A stretch of DNA of 64,000 bases, taken from assembly GCA_028564705.1 (NCBI GenBank), contig JAPXFQ010001509.1:555784-619783 (forward strand), written 5' to 3'. The notes under the pieces were generated by a model. It was not told the origin of the DNA and did no database searches. It saw only the letters and a list, made by a program, of their open reading frames with translations. Below, one piece after another: positions 27,301 through 39,495 of the stretch. A program made the position numbers and the translations under genes. Numbering within the stretch: position 1 is the stretch's first letter; each line of letters opens with the position of its first letter. The DNA comes from Apricaphanius iberus (taxonomy: Eukaryota > Chordata > Actinopteri > Cyprinodontiformes > Aphaniidae).

Positions 27301-27987
27301 TTTCTTGATTTTTCCAAAGCTTCAATCTTCATAAACAGATAAATTGATATCCGTATAATTGATTAATTTTACCAACCTAAGATGAAAGTAGTTTTGAAGC
27401 ATTGAATCTGGAAAATCATGGTCGCAGAGTATGTAGATGAAGGGGGACAGAATCCAAATTGCTTGAGGACCAATGTAAAATTTCTGCTGTCACTGAGGAT
27501 TTTGGAACTCAACTCCTCTACTGGCGTTGCTCTAGGGTGAGTAATTTATTTCAAATTTTTATAAAGTCAAGATGAGTGAGCACTTCATTCTTATTATGGA
27601 GATGCTGATATATTTTTTTCAGAGGAACTTAACTTCTCAAACTGACAAAGATACCTTTCATAGTAACAACGGATTCATTGTGTTTGAATGAACAAAAAAC
27701 TCTGCAGCTGAAGGCCATTATAAATTGTACGTTTAGTTACATAACCAACCTTGGCATGCTTAACTCCTGATTAATGTCATGGTTTGGTTCAAGAGTAACT
27801 TAACATAATGAGTCTAACGATTGTAACCCAAGTCTTGAAAACATTTGCTGTGTCTCTGCAGTTTTACTCTTTATTAGCTCCAAGCGATTATTATTTAATT
27901 TGACATAATGTTTGAAAAAAACTATAATAAATTGGTTTGAGTTTCACTGTTTGACTTTAATTAATTAAACCTAATAAAAATATGTAA

Positions 27988-28097
27988 GGGATAATACCCG
28001 ACGAGGTGTTCATTATCAGAAAATAATGGACGGATAATTGTTGCTTCCGCGAAGTCCATTATTTTCTGATAATGAACAACTCGTCGGGCATTATCCC
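27988..28097. mobile_element. Fold-back element: 43-bp arms around a 24-base loop
   Basis: Arm 1 (27988-28030) and arm 2 (28055-28097) are reverse complements with two mismatches over 43 bp; both begin with gggataatrcccgacgag-type ends. The 24-base loop lies between them. The region continues to about 28485, where gaccatggta (28474-28483) mirrors taccatggtc (28103-28112), so this may be one end of a roughly 500-bp composite non-autonomous element. Confidence 0.85.
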
Positions 28098-28102
28098 GCT
28101 TA

Positions 28103-28483
28103 TACCATGGTCACTTACGAAAGAAAGACATATTTAATCAATCACACTATTTAATATCTCCCGTATACAGGCGTTGCCAAGCAACGTGGCCAGAGCGAGC
28201 CTTCCGCAGCGTTTATCAGTGAGGGGAAGTGAGATGATGGCTTTACCTTACGTTACGTGATACAAAATATCATTTCAGAAGGCCAGTACACTACTTACTG
28301 ATTGTGTGTGTTTCCAGAGGATGATGCAAATAACGTTGAGACTCCGTTGTCATTTGAGCCAGCGCAATAATTTAGAACTGTCATCGGGCAATTTGACGGG
28401 ACGCCTTTCCTAGGTGTACATTATAACTTTTTAATGTACACCCTCCAGCCAATCAGAATCGAGTGTTAACCCAGACCATGGTA
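28103..28483. mobile_element. Probable short inverted-end element next to the fold-back
   Basis: The outer 10-mers taccatggtc and gaccatggta are inverted. The interior includes tgtacaccctccagccaatc near the right end, a block seen in many fish repeats. The two ends are short and contain a palindrome (ccatgg), so the borders are tentative. Confidence 0.4.
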
Positions 28484-28818
28484 TGATCTAAGGGTGCTTT
28501 CACACCTACATCATTTGGTCCACTTAAAACGGACTGGAGTCCGGAACACCTGCAAGTACGGTTCGTTTGGGCTGGTGTGAAAGCGGACCAGTTTAATTTG
28601 GTCTGGACTATAGTACCTTCTGGAGGTGGTCTCGGTGCAGTTCCATGTGGACTCCAGTGTGGTTCGCTGCTGGTGTGAATGCTGACCGGCCTCGAGTCAG
28701 ACCTGCTCTGTTACGTAGCAGCCTTTTTGGTCCAACGAAGCTTCCGTAGCAAGCTGCGCGGTGTGTTTAGGGAAGCGCAAATTTTCATCTGCACAAGTTT
28801 ATTTTGGAGCCAACCTTG

Positions 28819-28962
28819 GAGAATAATCGGGGACAAACTTGGTCGAAAGAAGAGGTACAGTGCCTCATAGAAATATGGGCAGATGAGCACATTATTGCTC
28901 AACTGTCGAGCACCCACACAAACGCAGAAATTTTCGCAATTTTCAGTAAACAGATGAGATAA
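28819..28962 (+). pseudogene. Myb/SANT-like DNA-binding domain remnant
   Basis: One frame reads ENNRGQTWSKEEVQCLIEIW and continues to a stop after FSKQMR, 47 codons in all. The RGQTWSKEEV...LIEIWADE pattern, with its spaced tryptophans, matches the Myb/SANT-like domain that fish Harbinger elements and related domesticated genes carry. No start codon is in frame nearby, and the frame stops where the family normally continues, so it is decayed. It supports assigning the surrounding element to PIF/Harbinger. Confidence 0.65.
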
Positions 28963-29742
28963 CGCAAACAGGAGAGTTCATCGTTAAGAAATAAACAAAG
29001 TCTGTTCTTCCGGGATTTTTCCCTCTTCATATGTTGTGCCAATCAGCTTTCACCTACGTCACCCAGAACACGGTATTTTGTAAACAGCGCCGCCACATGA
29101 GTGGGGGGGGGATATATAACATCCACAGTGGCTGGTTTGTTCGCAAAAACTCTGGCGTGAATGAGAACCGAGCAAGTTGAGAATTGCAACATTGTAACAA
29201 TTTTGGGGCCCAACTGAACCACTTTACCGCATCAACGTCAATATCACTATAAAGTGCCCTTTGTTGTCCCCATCACAATCACGGATATATTTTGGCCATT
29301 TTGTGTAATAATACTATTCTGGTTGGATACAAGTAATGTTTAAGTACTTTAATACACTTTTGTATAATAATAACTGGAATCAGGTTGGTTTTCCTTTTTT
29401 TATTCAACTTTCTTCTAATGCATCACTGCCCTTCACTTGCGTCCCTCATGCTGGACAGCAGACATCAACCAAGGCTGTTAATGATAAAATAACACATAAT
29501 CAAACAAATTTGCACTTTCCCTTGTTGTTGCTATTAGATAATAGCAAATAAAAAAGGTTTTTGCCATTTTATTTGTTTTTTTACAAAAATATCTTCAGTT
29601 TCATATGCGTCCCTGAACTTAATGTCCACCCTGTCATTATGGGTCACTTGGCCCTTTAATTACTAATATGATGCAATCAGTGACATCATCACCAGAATGT
29701 TGACCCATTTGAACTGAGGTCAGACCAACACCACCAAGAAGA

Positions 29743-30173
29743 GTAAGTACTTCCTCTTATTTTTCATGTTTATCATCATTATATGTTCATTGTTTAATGT
29801 GGTCACACATAACATGTTCACCCTGTCGGCGTAAAAACCTGAAAAGTAACTATTTTTCCCCAAAAGTTTAGGTATATTTTTTCAAAAAATTGCAATGTCA
29901 TCTTCAAGTTAGCTGGTTATGCTAGCTAGTGTCTCACCATGTGGTTGATATAAGCAGATTAGCTAAAATTGTCCACCCTGTCATTGTCCACCCTGTCATC
30001 AAGGCTGTTATGACAGGGTGGACATCACCCTGACAGGGTGGACATCAACCGTTGAGATGGGTAACATAAGACTACGTTTTACACTTAATGCCTATTTAAA
30101 AAACAATAAAACTGATTGTGAAAAGACATTTTACTGTATTTAATGTGTGTTAATAAAATACATTTATTTTCAG
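29743..30173 (+). other. Probable intron in the 5' leader of the element gene
   Basis: A good donor (AAGA|GTAAGT-like at 29743) and a T-rich acceptor (ttattttcag at 30164-30173) bracket 431 bases just upstream of the ATG at 30178. The four-copy motif cluster lies inside it. It is supported only by splice-site sequence. Confidence 0.4.
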
Positions 30174-30177
30174 AAGT

Positions 30178-30477
30178 ATGGTACTTAATGGAGCTGACAT
30201 AGCAAGGCGTTACAGAGAGCGCCGAGATGCAGATCCAGAAAGAAGACAGCAGTATCTTGAGGGAGAGAGAGCCAGGTGGCAAAGAGACAGACAGACTGGA
30301 AAGAAGAAGAGTGTCAATGAAATAAGTGAGCGTGAGAGGAGAGAAAAGAGAAAGAGATGGAGGGAGGCTAAAAGACAAGCCAGAGCAAAGGCCAGGAGGA
30401 ATGCTTTGCCTATGTCAGATACATCCGAAATTCTGCTCTCTGAGCTGCTGCCCCTCCCTCTCCTAGAGAATGACTAG
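30178..30477 (+). CDS. N-terminal remnant of a fish transposon-associated basic protein
   Basis: The open frame has 99 codons and starts with the ATG four bases after a likely splice acceptor. The product is extremely rich in Arg, Lys and Glu (GADIARRYRERRDADPERRQ and later RREKRKRWREAKRQARAKAR), predicting a highly charged helix able to bind nucleic acid. I recall the same N-terminal pattern in long hypothetical proteins present in many copies in fish genomes; in those copies it is followed by several hundred more residues. Here it stops after LLPLPLLEND. The remaining C-terminal part is recognisable about 200 bp downstream, so the copy looks internally deleted. Function is unknown. Confidence 0.5.
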   Translation: MVLNGADIARRYRERRDADPERRQQYLEGERARWQRDRQTGKKKSVNEISERERREKRKRWREAKRQARAKARRNALPMSDTSEILLSELLPLPLLEND

Positions 30478-30651
30478 TATCCCACTAGTGACATCACTAG
30501 TTGAAAACAAGGGAGTCCCAGATGTGTCTGCACCGCTCCTGCAGGCAGAGCGGCTTACCTCTGCTACAGTTCCAAACATCCCTGAACACTACAGCTTAGC
30601 AATATACTTCATTCCACAGCATGTTTTATCATTTAACTTGTTTTACTGTTT

Positions 30652-31194
30652 ATGACCTTGCATCGTTGTATCCTGCAGGGACCTGCACTTGCTGCAATAA
30701 AAGGCACCACTAAGATCCACCAAGCCATCAGTGTGGTCCCTGGAAAGATGAAATACAGGGACATCTCATGTCTGTGCAAAAGGGAGGAGGGGATTCTGGA
30801 CTGCCACTGCTTTCAACTCCAAGAGGTTACATTGGCAGGTTCTCCTATCTCATCTACATCATCTACTCCAACTGCCATGCACAAGCAGAAGAATAATACA
30901 ACTATGAGACCAGAGGTTATTGAGTTGAGTCTTGTTGGGGAATGGTGTGTTGTCAATTATGACAATGAGGGTTACCCAGGTGTAATTTTGGATGTGGAGG
31001 GGGATAGTGTGGAGGTCAAATGTATGCACCGCAATGGTATTAACAAATTTTACTGGCCAAGTCCTCGTCAGGACATTAGCTGGTACAATGATGCGCAAAT
31101 CATTTGCTTAATGCCAGCACCTCAAGCCCTTAATAGGCGCTCCCTGTCTGTTGATCCATCTGTGTGGAAGTATGTGCAAGCTCAATTTGAGTGA
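30652..31194 (+). CDS. C-terminal remnant of the same transposon-associated protein
   Basis: The open frame has 180 codons. The meaningful part probably begins at 30679, after a splice-acceptor-like tatcctgcag. Residues from about 30 onward (KIHQAISVVPGKMKYRDISC) lead into a CxC...CxC arrangement (CLCKREEGILDCHC) that could bind zinc. After a Ser/Thr-rich linker comes VGEWCVVNYDNEGYPGVILD and a following KCMHRNG-NKFYWP stretch. That pattern of alternating hydrophobic strands with the GxW...Y.G-type turns suggests a small beta-barrel like Tudor or SH3 folds (inference). It ends WKYVQAQFE. I recall this arrangement at the C-terminus of multicopy fish hypothetical proteins with a catalytic-looking middle; that middle is missing here. 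Confidence 0.5.
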   Translation: MTLHRCILQGPALAAIKGTTKIHQAISVVPGKMKYRDISCLCKREEGILDCHCFQLQEVTLAGSPISSTSSTPTAMHKQKNNTTMRPEVIELSLVGEWCVVNYDNEGYPGVILDVEGDSVEVKCMHRNGINKFYWPSPRQDISWYNDAQIICLMPAPQALNRRSLSVDPSVWKYVQAQFE

Positions 31195-31552
31195 TCTGAT
31201 TTAAAATGCATGAGAATAGAGAGCAGATTTTGAAAGACAATCTAGGTTCTGTCAACAAAACTGTTGTATTGTTTCTGTTGATGATAATCACCATCGCATA
31301 TATTATAATAGTATTAGTATAAGTATTAACTGAAATGTTGTAATGTTAATACATTGTTTGAGCAGTTCATCTTCCCAGAGCATGTTCTTAAAGACAGGGA
31401 TATAGAATCAAAGCCAGGGATATGGAATTTTAGACAAAAGGGCACAGTATACATCTGTTCTTTTATGACTGTTTAAGTGTGTTATAATTGGCCCTTTTGT
31501 ATGCCTTCCTTCAGTTGTCCTCCCTGTCATGTTACCGTCCACCCTGTCATAT

Positions 31553-31803
31553 GTCATGTTGGGTGGGGGGTGAGGTGAGGTAATGATGTGGGACTGAGGT
31601 GAGGGGGGATGGGGTGGGGTCTGGAGGTGTGGGGGGTGGGGGTGTCTTTGGGGGGTGAGAGTGCGTGGGGGTGGTGGGGTGTCGGGGGGGTGGTCGCGGT
31701 TAAGGGGAGGTGGGGGGGTGTGGGGGGGGGGGTGGGGTGTGTGGTGGTGGGGGTGTTAGGAGGGGGGGAGGGGTTGAAGGGTGGTGTGGGGTGGGGGGTT
31801 CCA
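31553..31803 (+). repeat. G-rich GT/GGG minisatellite
   Basis: About 250 bp are almost pure G and T with scattered A on the plus strand, made of irregular gtggggggt and ggtgtgggg units. It has many G3-G8 runs and so high potential to form G-quadruplexes. The open frame across it is compositional and is not a gene. Confidence 0.9.
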
Positions 31804-33901
31804 CCCTATCGTATGCATTTTAACAAAAAATAAATAAATGTCTTTAAACAAATGACAATGTTTAGCATTTGTTTTTTTTAGGAACATTTAAGAATAAATT
31901 GGTTTTGGATCAATTCGGGTCAGATATGTTTCCTATCTTATGTTTTTACTTTAAATGGTATGTAACTCGGGCAGAGCTCTGATAACAAAACATAGTTTTT
32001 TGTTATTTCTAAAGTTTTTGAATTTTTTTTCCCATTTTTTAAAGATATAAATAAGAGAAGGGACAAAAATATTTTGCAAAGGTGTATTTTTTAGAATGAT
32101 AAGACTGTCAGAAATATTTGCTTTCTGTATCCATTTGTCCCTGACAGGGTGGACATATTTTGTAAGTTGGTTCAAATGTTATTGCTTATAATTATTTTAT
32201 TACAGGTCCAGGAGCTGGGCCAACCAGCAATTGTTTAAGTTTAAAGTCTTCTTAAAAGAATAAACATGTGGTTAAACGAAAAACTTGAACAATGTCTTTA
32301 AGAAATTTTCATCTGTCAAAGGCACTTTATGGTGATATTGTGAAAGCACCCTAAATTAATGTTTGAACAAGACTTCTAATGCCTGAATAAAGAAGAGAAA
32401 CATTTGATATTATTAAAAGAAAAAGAAAAAACATTTATAGACATTGTCTGGCTGTGACAAGGTACTATATCAAGCACTATTTAACACACATATAACCTTT
32501 TTTGTTTCACTAAACACGCAGTTACTGTTCAACAAAACAGAACAGGAATATTCTCAAATCTTTCATGTTCCTGCTGCATATTCAAAATAATTCCCTCTGC
32601 TACATTTATGATAAAAAATGGTTATTTGTTCAGTCAGGGATCAACACCAGAGTGCAAGCCCACATAAAATGTAAGAAAGTGTCCTTTTGAAAAAATTAAT
32701 GTAAAACAGAATTAAGGAGTTGGCTTCAATAGTGCTTTAGTCCAGATGGCCCCAAAACAAAACACTTCACACTAATTTTAAACTTGGAGCTTGAACTTCA
32801 AGGGTGAACAGCTATTCTGCCTTTTAGCAAGCAAATCTTAGCACTTTTTTCAGCTGAAGTGCAAATATGGTACCATATATATATATATACACATTCTATA
32901 CCACTAAGACGGGGCTTTTATTTTCTGAATGGTCCCATCAGAGGCTAAAGAAAAATCAATCAATCTTTGCATACTGAAGAATCTGCTGAAGTTCATTGCA
33001 TATTTCAGTCTATTACAGCAAGCTCACCACATGCCTTTATGATGTGCTGAGTCCCACATTCTGGAAATATGATGTCTTGATTCCTCACATATCTCATATG
33101 CTGGGCACTGGTGATGCGACACGGTCTATAAGAATACATTTCAGGGAGAGAATGGTTTAGAAAAGCAAATATCAGTAGCACTGTATAACAAACCCTTAGA
33201 CTCTGTGATACTCAGGAGTAGAGAATAAAATGTATCCTTCCTTAACAGGTGACAAATACTTTGCGAGGAATGGACCATATTAGCGACTGCTGCATGCAGG
33301 GGTTGCCTAGTGACATGAGGAAAAGCCATTATCATGGCTGGAATACCCACATAACCCAAAATGTTGGTTGCTAATTAGCTCAGGCAGACAACAGGTTGCT
33401 CCCTTCACTACAAACCGACTCCCATTTCTGTACAGTCACTAACTTTCGAAAAGCTAACATGAAACCTCTTTCGGGTTCAATGATTTGTCTAATCACAAAA
33501 TAAATATTTAAATATTGTTTGTTGCGTATGAGTTATAGGATAGGGTTCTTCTTCCTTTGTATTTCAATGTTTCACCCCCAAGAACTGACTGGGGGCAACA
33601 GGTTTACAGTCAAATAAGTCAATAAAGCTCAAAGTATCAGCTCGCTCCTGCTGTGCTGACCCATAACATCACTGAAAACATTCCTTGTGGTTCGTTTTAC
33701 ATCAAAGGCATCATTCAAGTGTTGACGTGTAGACCTGTGACCACCTGATGTTTTCCCAGACAGCCTCTAGCCACAGAAAATACCAAATTATTAACAACAG
33801 GATTGACAGTGTTGTTTAATGTTTCAAGTTTTTTTTTTCAAACCAACAGCATCTAAGTTATGTTGGGGGGGGGGTACAGCAGCAGAAGGTGATATATATA
33901 T

Positions 33902-34010
33902 ATCCATCCATTTTCTTAACCGCTTAATCCTTAATGGGTTGCGGGGGTGCTGGTGCCTATCTCCAGCTGTCAACGGGCAAGAGGCGGGGTACACCCTGGA
34001 CAGGTCGCCA

Positions 34011-34013
<3 letters not shown>
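33902..34013 (-). repeat. 3' end of the common tRNA-headed fish repeat
   Basis: The strand shown carries atccatccattttcttaacc and gaggcggggtacaccctgga, the reverse complement of that repeat's tail. It is flanked on both sides by AT repeats, which often grow from the tails of such elements. Confidence 0.7.

Positions 34014-34067
<54 letters not shown>
34012..34067. repeat. (AT)n microsatellite
   Basis: About 28 AT units abut the SINE tail at its right side; a shorter run lies at its left side (33891-33901). Confidence 0.95.
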
Positions 34068-34072
<5 letters not shown>

Positions 34073-34913
34073 AGTACTTAAACAGAGGTATGCTTTATTG
34101 CAAGTGTTTTTAATTTGAAAACAAAAATCCACTTTAACTTGAGTTTTATTTATACACTAAATCCTTACTTTTCTCATTGGGCAAGCAGGTCACTTGCCAT
34201 ACTTTCTTCAAATAAGATTTTAACTCGCATTGGTGGTGATAAAAACAAAAACCTTACAGATGTGTAAGGCTTTTTTGTCACCTTAGAATAGGTTGATATC
34301 TAAGACAAACACGTCAATTACAGAGAATTGTAGCCTACAGAAGAATGGCTGCCATTATATTGAACAGAGTATGCCATTAATTTGAATAACTTGCTTCTTA
34401 TAAAGACTCTCCTGAACTTGCTACGTCTTACTCATTGAATGCCCGGCTGCTTCAAATTTGACTGAATGATACCTAAACTGAAGGCATGAGAAAAGCGTTT
34501 TATTCATTGTAATGTCTTAGCACATCGCTTTCTGTAACAAATCTGTCACTCCTACCTCACCGCTACTTTCCCTGTATATCTGAAAGAGACAAACAATATG
34601 AACACAATGTATTCTTATATATTTCTAAAGCATAAAGAAAATGTTTGGAAATTCAGGATTGAAAAAAAAAGTTATAAACTAAGGATTTTCTCATGCTAAA
34701 GCCAATCAACTAGAAAAAAAATATTAAAGAGCAAAACTATTATTTAAGCTCACTGAGCAGACAAAAACTAACCAGGAAGTAATCTGAGCCAAATAATAAT
34801 GATACAAAAAAAATCAAGGACAAGCTTTGATTACATTTTGAGGAATGGAAGCATTAAAAATGTCAAAATGAGTACTCACCTTCCTCTCCATATATTTCTA
34901 AAACTGTTATATA

Positions 34914-36508
<1,595 letters not shown>

Positions 36509-38705
36509 TACCATCTCATGGGTGTTGTGTGGCAAACTGTGGTCCATTTACATTCCAAACCTGATTACTCAGCTGCTAACAAGCAAGCAAATTAAAAGCT
36601 AAGAAAATTTGCAAACTAGTTTATTAATATTTTATCCCAGCATTACGTCATTTCGCTTATTAACGCTTATGCTTTTAAATGCATTTACACACAATTTTAA
36701 TCATTCTTGCAATGATATTGCTCTGATCTCGCTACATCTTACTTGCTTTATTTAAAAATACTTCAACTTTGACAGAGTCCTACCCTAAACTGAAGGCAGG
36801 TGAGAAGCGTTTTATTTGCCGTCTTAGCACATTTCTTTCTCTTATTTTTTTCCATTCATATAATCTTGCGGGATATAATTTTTCAGAAGCACAAGCACAC
36901 AAAAAACAAGCAAAAACAAAAAGCTAAACAATTACAGAGATAGTGAAATTACACAACAGCCATTATTTGACATCTGCTGGGTCCCTGCTGTCTACTTCTA
37001 TCTATTCTAGAAGAATTATTAGCACTTTTTCCCCTACTTTTTCAGTAAAAATAGTCAGATAACTCATTTATGGTACGTGCAATCTCATAGTTTAACAGCT
37101 GATAGGTACAATTTTCATGCTGAGTTACAAGTTTGCAACATTTTACAAAATTCTCTATTCTCACGTAATATGATGAGAAGGCCTCGCAAAGTGGTGCATT
37201 AGCAAACAGGTATAGCACATAGTGGCACTCACCTCCCAAAAGCAATTTAAGAGAAAAGCTACCATGTCGTATTTAAGTTCCACAAATGTGACCCCTAAGA
37301 AAACACCTTGAGCACTCGAGCTGATCAATAACCACTGTTGAAGCAGGAAAAACAAGTCAGCGAGAGGCAGAGAGAGGCCTAATGCATGGAACAGAATTAT
37401 ATAATTCACATTCGTGAGAGGAGATTAAAGTATCAACATGATACCAGGATATACGTTTTGTAGATTTATAAGGTCAACTGACTGATATGATGGCTTACTC
37501 AGATGCCTTCACTTAAAAGATGTTTTTTTTTTTTTACAGGAATTGTTGCGTGATATTTTAGGTGCACAAAATGAATCTTTAAATCTATTGCTATTTTAAT
37601 TAATTATATTTGCACTAAAAGGGTTCTAAAAAAAAGGTTTTTAGCACTAGAGGTGCTGGTTTCACTGGTGCTTTACAGGAAATAGGGAGAGAAAGGGGAA
37701 GTAATGCACAAACCATCCCAAATTTGGGTGTCAAATCTGGGATAACAGTGTCCAGGACCATGGTCTCTCTGCATATTACAAGTCTGCTTTATTGCCACGC
37801 CATGCATGGCCCAGAGTACTGAATAGGTTCAAGTAGCATTGCAGTCATATTTAGATTCAACATGCAGAGATAGACTGAGTTGTTAGCTGAAGAATTATCA
37901 TAGAACTAATCCCAAGATTATCCAGGATTTAGGTTTTATTCTTTCTTTTCTTTTTGAACTATGTTGGAACCTATTGCATGACTTCTTGCCAACACTATTG
38001 CTCAAAATGTTCCCATATGTTCAGCTTCTTGAACTGCTGGTTTCTGTTTTGGAGCATGAGATCCATGAAAAGATTCGTGAAACTACTGGGCAAGTACCAC
38101 AGCCTGATCAAAGATGAAACCTGTGCACAGTATGAGGCTAAGCCGTAAGATGGGGCAATCAATTGATCTCTGAATCAGATCAGAAAGAGCCGATCAAGGA
38201 TAGCTTTAAAACCCCTCACAAAAAATGATCCTTAAATACAGTCTCATTCTTCCATCTTTTTTTCCTTATTGCCCCAAAGAAAATATCTAATAAAAGGAGG
38301 TTCCTGTAAAGTGTTTCTTTATCTCACTTAGTTGAGCAAATTGATATTTGGCTGCACTGACACGAGTTCACACAACTAAACCCAACATTTTAATACATTC
38401 CTGAAATGCTAAGTTTAATTTTCCATTGTAAAACACCAGGCATGCTAGCAACACCAGTTGTCACATGCCATTACTTTTTATTGCAGGGAATAACTTTTAC
38501 AGTTCAACTTAAAAGCAGTGATAGGAACATGAAATAAAATAATTTGTCATAGCAGGACATTCATAGATGTTTTGTAATTCGTCACCAAAATAAAAAACAG
38601 CTTAAGATTCGATTATTTGTGGGAGAGCTTTTTATTTCAACTGCATTGTTCTCCATTGTATGGTTTTAAATCTCTGGTCGAATAATAAACACATAGCAGA
38701 TTTTT

Positions 38706-38738
38706 TGTACCGTATTTTGTACCGTATTTTGTACCGTA
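38706..38738. repeat. Three 12-bp units resembling the neighbouring element's end
   Basis: The unit gtaccgtatttt is repeated nearly three times. It matches the terminal sequence (accgtattttcc) of the element that begins a few bases to the right. Confidence 0.8.
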
Positions 38739-38742
38739 GACA

Positions 38743-39495
38743 ACTGTATTTTCCGGACTACAAAGCACACCTGATTATAAGCTGCAACAGCCAATTTTTG
38801 GGAAAAAACACAAATGTGTACATAAACCAGCTACACCTGATTAAAAGACGCAGCTGTTTTAACATTTAGTTATATGTGAGGGTTTGTGCAGTGGGGATTG
38901 TTGGGAAATTGATTGGTGTTTGGGGAAGCTTCGATTTTATTAACATTTCAACACGGTGGAATCACCTCGGCCGTCCTCTCTCTTTGTGTCTTCAACCAAT
39001 CTTCAAGAAAGACTTCAAGTTCGGGCCATCTACTTTTGTTACCTTTGAAAACTTTTTTTCACCTTATTGAATTGAGTTTTTCATGCTGGCGTCACCAACG
39101 TCTTACCATCGATTCATTGCTGTCAAGTGTACATAAAGCAGCTGGCACTATTTCATTCTTTAAAAGCCAGATCAACGACCTTTGACTTAGAAGCGGCATC
39201 ACATCTATATCTTCATTTATTTTCCATAATGAGGATTTTTGCATGAAAAATTGTTTTTACAAACTTTCCCGCTCTCATAATGTCTGTCTGTTCCACGCTT
39301 GCTTTCATTGTTCGCGCAAACTACCACTCTCTCTTCCAGTTTAGTGAAGGACATAGCCTGTACAATCCATACATCAAGGAAGCCCTCTAGTGGTCGTTAG
39401 ATGTAAAAATCCGTAAACAAACCGCACTGGATTATAGGCCACATGGTTCAAAACATGAGAATAAAGTAGCGGCTTATAGTCCAGGAAAATACGGT
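38743..39495. mobile_element. Short element with ACCGTATTTTCC ends
   Basis: The left end actgtattttccggacta and the right end, read inward, accgtattttcctggacta, are inverted repeats of about 19 bp. The sequence inside each end (ccggactacaaagc and gcggcttatagtcc) is the well-known 'ccggactataagccgc' interspersed family of vertebrates. Its transposase class is not evident here. Target duplication is not clear. Confidence 0.7.

Larger units (their letters stand above)
21461..27987. other. Intergenic, upstream of SLC45A2
   Basis: The stretch contains a minus-oriented SINE fragment (22308-22482) and a dispersed fish repeat (26897-27300). I see no protein with recognisable similarity in the rest. 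Short open frames at 22929-23216 and 24868-25218 have low-complexity composition, no exon-like borders and no motif. Confidence 0.6.
29624..32156. repeat. Array of nine GTCCACCCTGTCA motifs
   Basis: Forward copies start at 29624, 29816 (diverged), 29971, 29986, 31517 (one mismatch) and 31537. Reverse copies (TGACAGGGTGGAC) start at 30011, 30031 and 32142. At 29971-30043 two direct copies 15 bp apart face two inverted copies 20 bp apart, able to form a hairpin, about 135-200 bp upstream of the first open frame. Repeated subterminal motifs of this kind are binding sites for transposases in several DNA transposon groups; that role here is inferred. Confidence 0.85.
29239..32340. mobile_element. 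Inner transposon-like unit with motif array and gene remnant
   Basis: The segment is bounded by a 24-25 bp imperfect inverted repeat (caatatcactataaagtgcc at the left; its complement, with T to C at one position, at 32317-32340). It contains nine copies of a 13-bp motif, an intron-containing gene remnant and a G-rich minisatellite, none of which belong to the Harbinger arms outside. It may be a different element inserted into the Harbinger copy. Alternatively the inverted repeat may be part of the Harbinger element itself and the cargo its own interior. I see no clean target duplication for the inner unit. Confidence 0.5.
28492..32351. mobile_element. PIF/Harbinger-type element, interrupted by an inner insertion
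   Basis: The ends are perfect 13-bp inverted repeats (GGGTGCTTTCACA at 28492-28504 and its complement at 32339-32351), flanked on both sides by TAA. A 3-bp TWA duplication and GG-starting ends are typical of PIF/Harbinger. The left arm contains several cggactggagtccgg-like and ggtgtgaa blocks in both orientations. A Myb/SANT-like coding remnant lies at 28819-28962, as expected for this superfamily, which encodes a transposase plus a Myb-like partner. No transposase remains. The interior from about 29.24 to 32.34 kb appears to be a separate unit. Confidence 0.7.
32355..34911. other. Intergenic between nested transposon block and Tc1 element
   Basis: It contains a SINE 3' piece and an AT microsatellite (33902-34067). 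The rest is AT-rich; no gene is recognised. Confidence 0.6.

Noticed and set aside
31609..31833. 74-codon Gly/Val/Trp-rich open frame
   Set aside because: It is pure composition of the G-rich minisatellite.
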